Below are positions 61,801 through 64,000 of a stretch of DNA of 64,000 bases, piece by piece; the first letter of the stretch is position 1, and the number at the start of each line of letters is the position of its first letter. The DNA comes from Allodiplogaster sudhausi (Eukaryota > Nematoda > Chromadorea > Rhabditida > Diplogasteridae). A program made the position numbers and the translations under genes. The notes under the pieces were generated by a model, which was given only the letters and a program-made list of their open reading frames with translations, made no database searches and was not told the origin of the DNA. The stretch covers positions 3,082,501 through 3,146,500 of the forward strand of contig CALZFC010000356.1 of the NCBI GenBank assembly GCA_945643635.1, written 5' to 3'.

Positions 61801-62719
61801 CGGCCATCTGGCGGTCAAGCTCGGATTCGGAGTCAATCTACACAAGGCAGACGTCGTGGACGGCAAGGTCGATGGCGCACTCCAAAGACTCGTCTCAGAC
61901 AAGAGGTTAGATCACAGATCATAGATCACAGATCACAGACTGCTGATCACCGGTAGGACACGACCCTTTTTATTACCCAACTATAACACCGCTCAATCCC
62001 GAGTGATCACTGGCTATACTTGGCTAAGCCGCTATGGCTGCGGCCAAATCAGCCATGTTGGATATTTCGCTGGAGAAATCACATATCAGTATAGGATTCT
62101 GAAAATTTTCTCAATAAACTTAGCCTGTCAAAAACTTTTCCTACACTCTTGTCATTTCCCCTCAAGTTCCTATTAAAATCCACGGTGAACGCGGCATTCC
62201 TTCATTAATAATTTTTCGGTGATTGCGCTCCTTTAAAAATAAATTCAATAAAAAAATCACACTTCTACCAGAGTTGTCACATTTTTCCCAATGTGAATAA
62301 ATAATAAATTTGTCCAGTCTTCGCGCGGCCGCCGTGCGCCTGCGCGAGATGGTGGCCCGCAAGCCGGTCTCTGCCGAGCAGCTCCTTCTCCGCTGGACTG
62401 ACTTCGCCGTCCACTTCAAGAGACTCGACAATCTCGTGCCGTTCGGGGCGAAGATGGGTGTGTTTTAGATGTTTTATTTTTATTTTCTTCTTCTTCTTTA
62501 TTTTTATATTTGTTACCAATTTTTTCCAATATTAAACAATATTTTTTATTTTTAATACAATATTTTCTTCTCTCAGACATCTTTACGTACCACTCGATGG
62601 ACGTGATTCTCTTCCTGTCCGTCGTGGTCTTCTCCGTCCTCTCTCTCCTCTTCTGCGCCTTGCGCTGTCTCTTCCGCCGTTGCTGTTGCCGGGGCTCGCA
62701 GAAGGCGAAGAAGGAATAG
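58823..62719 (+). CDS. UDP-glycosyltransferase (UGT), tandem copy 2
   Basis: Same 14-exon plan as copy 1: 58823-58927, 59029-59152 (or 59161), 59264-59337, 59432-59504, 59665-59772, 59935-60027, 60395-60485, 60768-60969, 61090-61175, 61275-61417, 61566-61618, 61739-61905, 62318-62457, 62577-62719; 533 residues. A signal peptide (MPWSPLLLLCLSLLSFTAVN) leads to YKVAIFAPHISNSQV. The UGT signature is intact (SKWLPQTDLL, THGGYNSIQ, PLFGDQPRNG), as are the C-terminal membrane anchor, Cys cluster and KAKKE tail. Introns are much shorter than in copy 1. Exon 2 has no GT at the position used in copy 1: either a GC donor at 59153 or a GT 9 bases further (59162) is used, and both keep the frame. Exons 8 to 14 are almost identical to copy 1 while exons 1 to 4 differ clearly. 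Confidence 0.93.
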
Positions 62720-64000
62720 AATTGAGAACGATCATTCATTCGGATTTCGCTGATGACGAGAATTTAATTTAATTTTTTTATAATTTTGTTTGCTTATTAA
62801 TAATGCCACGGCGCTTTCTTAAAGGGATATGTATATTTCTTTCTTGTTTTTCATGTTTCTATTCGAGGACTGGCTATGAAACATACACATTTCTATTCGA
62901 GGACTGGCTATGAAACATATATAGTGCATAGATGCCCTTGGCCGACTTGTGTTACTATATATGTACATAGCATATACGGTATATAACCATGTATCGTATC
63001 ATCATATTCATGTGTACGTAAGTTTGTATGTGAGGCTCGCAGAAACGACAAATGAAGTTCTTCCTTCACATCCTCATATCGTAACATACGGATGTATGTA
63101 TGTACATAACATTCATGTCTATAGAGAAGGGCCGTCAGCACATTTTATTAGTTTCTCTAGTACAGAAAATGTCGCAGAATGCCCCTCTCCTGATGGCTGC
63201 TAGGGCGATTTAGCATTGACATGACCGGCTATTTAGTATTCCCTCCCCTCTTTTCCCCCAACCACCGGGAGCATACATATGTATTTTCCATCATAAGAGG
63301 AACCGCTCGGTCATTAATATATGTATGTGAGAAAAACCAATTTTTTTCTTCTTCTAGCAAACAACCTCTGAATCACCGGAAAGAGCCTTTCGAAAAAGAA
63401 TTCGCTCCAAATGCGATGGAAAGTGCACCACAAATTCTTGCCACTACCACATATTTATGACTCTTATTTCGCGCTGACTTCCTTTCGTAGCCTAGGCAAT
63501 GTCTACTCTTCCACTGCCCTAGAGGTTGCACGCCACAAATCGGCACAGAGTAAATAAGATATTATTACATTGCATTCCCTTTTTCTTTAAAACGTTACAG
63601 TTGAATCTTCTCGTTCTTAAGCTCTTAATATCGTCACATCTTAATGATGTATTGAATAAATAAATAAATAAATTATTGAAGGTTCTTTGACATATTGACA
63701 TTCGGCGTGGATTAAATTGTATGCATTCAAAAAAAAACCTAATGGCTATAAACTAATACACGTGAGTTAAAACTGATGAGCAAAATTTTTTCCCTTTTAG
63801 TTCGGTGTTGCAGAAAGGCTGCAAAAGGGATGTCTGGTCGTTTAAATTCTCAATGGCTGACATATATGTATACTGATACGGTTACAGTAGGAGCATACTT
63901 GAAGATGAACTCCTACGCGGAACAACACCTTCTAGATGTCGTTCCGGCATCCTTTGACAGATACCAGTTTCTCTTCCTCTTTTCTTCTCTCTCTCTCTCT
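62720..64000. other. UGT copy 2 3' UTR and downstream non-coding DNA
   Basis: Contains a 34-bp tandem repeat (62856-62889 and 62890-62919, TTTCTATTCGAGGACTGGCT twice), many CATATGTATGTA words and AATAAA-rich stretches near 63654-63672. The window ends in a CT tract (63985-64000). No gene is visible; short open frames here lack any recognisable feature. Confidence 0.5.

Overview
The window is nuclear DNA of a nematode, most probably a rhabditid or diplogastrid; the genus is not settled by the sequence. Evidence: genes are split into many small exons (about 26-400 nt) by AG-ended introns, the centriole protein SAS-6 has the C. elegans-like SAS-6 architecture, the UDP-glycosyltransferases have the NSQV start of many worm UGTs, and the CRELD gene has the two alternative C-termini known for C. 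elegans crld-1. Non-coding DNA is full of (GA)n/(CT)n microsatellites, AATA runs and a short TACNGTA word. There are no prokaryotic features, CRISPR arrays or operon promoters. All exon boundaries come from reading splice sites and reading-frame phase by eye.

Layout, plus strand first. 132-3113: 3' part of a CRELD gene with two alternative last exons (membrane or lumenal). 4437-7946: TRAM, the Sec61-associated translocation protein, 10 exons. 9765-16106: glutamine-dependent NAD+ synthetase, 20 exons. 16894-21526: SAS-6, 15 exons. 22172-23612: selenoprotein K family protein in which the selenocysteine position is cysteine, 4 exons.

Minus strand. 40641-25061: a long, roughly 1,500-residue nuclear protein with C2H2-type zinc-finger cysteines and histidines, a chromo-barrel (Tudor-knot) domain, a basic patch and a Ser/Thr/Pro-rich tail. 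Upstream of it, 44784-40997: a coiled-coil protein of about 427 residues. The two are head to tail, 355 bp apart.

Plus strand again. 48785-54573 and 58823-62719: two tandem UGT genes with the same 14-exon structure (13 exons of equal length), whose middle and 3' exons are nearly identical while their 5' exons have diverged.

Mobile DNA: a 444-bp hAT-like MITE with a perfect 8-bp target duplication (45610-46053), a 377-bp Tc1/mariner-like MITE flanked by TA (57522-57898), and a 1.2-kb foldback element with a tRNA-like segment at its centre inside intron 2 of the first UGT (49546-50767).

Functionally, five of the eight main genes (CRELD, TRAM, SELENOK, two UGTs) act at or in the endoplasmic reticulum. 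The rest serve NAD synthesis, centriole assembly and chromatin. I see no single multi-gene system here; the interesting signals are gene-structure signals: alternative ER-lumen/ER-membrane ends, a Sec-to-Cys replacement, frame-neutral coiled-coil exons bracketed by complementary GA and CT tracts, GC-AG introns, and mosaic UGT copies.
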